A stretch of 5,628 bases of DNA from Hyphomicrobiales bacterium. GTDB lineage: Bacteria; Pseudomonadota; Alphaproteobacteria; Rhizobiales; HXMU1428-3. The notes below the pieces were generated by a model. It saw nothing but the letters and a program-made list of their open reading frames with translations. It ran no database searches and was not told where the DNA came from. A program made the position numbers and the translations under genes. Positions 5,513 through 5,628 of the stretch are shown here, piece after piece (position 1 is the stretch's first letter; the number at the start of each line of letters is the position of its first letter). Where the stretch lies: contig JAJFHW010000048.1 of assembly GCA_021775385.1 (NCBI GenBank), positions 1 to 5,628 of the forward strand, read 5' to 3'.

Positions 5513-5628
5513 TCGATAAAGACAGCAGGTATTAGAGAGCCTGTATTACCGCTCATCCAACTTGGTACTGGCAAGTTCTTTTTCTTTAGAAATTCCGGGT
5601 TGAAAATCTTGCTTGCATAACGATTACC
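5509..5628 (-). CDS. C-terminal end of a probable cysteine synthase (partial)
   Basis: The last 39 codons of a gene enter from the right edge and read on the - strand to a TAA at 5511-5509. The encoded end starts GNRYASKIFNPEFLKKKNLP, continues VPSWM, and finishes IPAVFID. The GxRY-xxK-x-FNPEFL…LPVPxW pattern resembles the C-terminus of the longer cysteine synthase (O-acetylserine sulfhydrylase, PLP enzyme) found in alphaproteobacteria. That is a family memory I could not test by search, and the PLP-binding part lies outside the window. Its position 181 bases upstream of sseA on the same strand supports a role in cysteine metabolism. The CDS itself is fairly secure because the reading is open to the edge with protein-like composition; the product name is less so. 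Confidence 0.6.
   Translation of the reverse strand, partial: GNRYASKIFNPEFLKKKNLPVPSWMSGNTGSLIPAVFID

Noticed and set aside
1..5628. Mobile element, CRISPR array, phage or defence system
   Set aside because: No transposase, integrase, terminal inverted repeats with target duplications, or regularly spaced repeats are present; the genes are core metabolic and membrane functions with similar composition throughout.

Overview
This window looks like ordinary chromosomal DNA from an AT-rich alphaproteobacterium, probably related to the Hyphomicrobiales (Rhizobiales). The best clue is the ferrochelatase, whose SMRRYLKEFLSD, IWNKEKNESPLKTITR and DPYHCQC segments have the alphaproteobacterial style. 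The partial gene at the right edge agrees with this. The taxonomic call rests on remembered family patterns, not on a search.

Layout, left to right. Positions 1-135 are the leader of a 400-residue ArsP_2-type membrane protein (136-1338, +), a putative manganese or heavy-metal transporter. A 214-base gap with several short inverted repeats precedes hemH (1553-2620, +), the ferrochelatase that inserts iron into protoporphyrin IX. A 237-base gap with a 9-bp inverted repeat leads to a two-gene unit: a QmcA/stomatin-like SPFH protein (2858-3808, +) and its usual membrane partner, an NfeD-family protein (3887-4336, +). A perfect 17-bp hairpin at 4359-4396, with T-runs on both strands, ends this unit and also the convergent sseA gene. 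sseA (4473-5327, -) encodes 3-mercaptopyruvate sulfurtransferase. A 181-base gap with a 17-nt palindrome lies upstream of it. At the right edge, 5509-5628 (-) holds the last 39 codons of a gene whose ending looks like an alphaproteobacterial cysteine synthase.

Functional reading. The left part joins metal transport with haem synthesis. The centre is a membrane-organising SPFH/NfeD module. The right part is cysteine and sulfur metabolism, since cysteine synthase makes cysteine and SseA handles its transamination product 3-mercaptopyruvate. I see no mobile element, CRISPR array, tRNA, rRNA, phage gene or broken gene, and no convincing new biological system. The points worth a second look are small: candidate operators in three intergenic gaps, a duplicated ribosome-binding motif before nfeD, start choice in hemH, and one small ORF with a good ribosome-binding site. 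No stretch longer than 300 bases lacks a gene.
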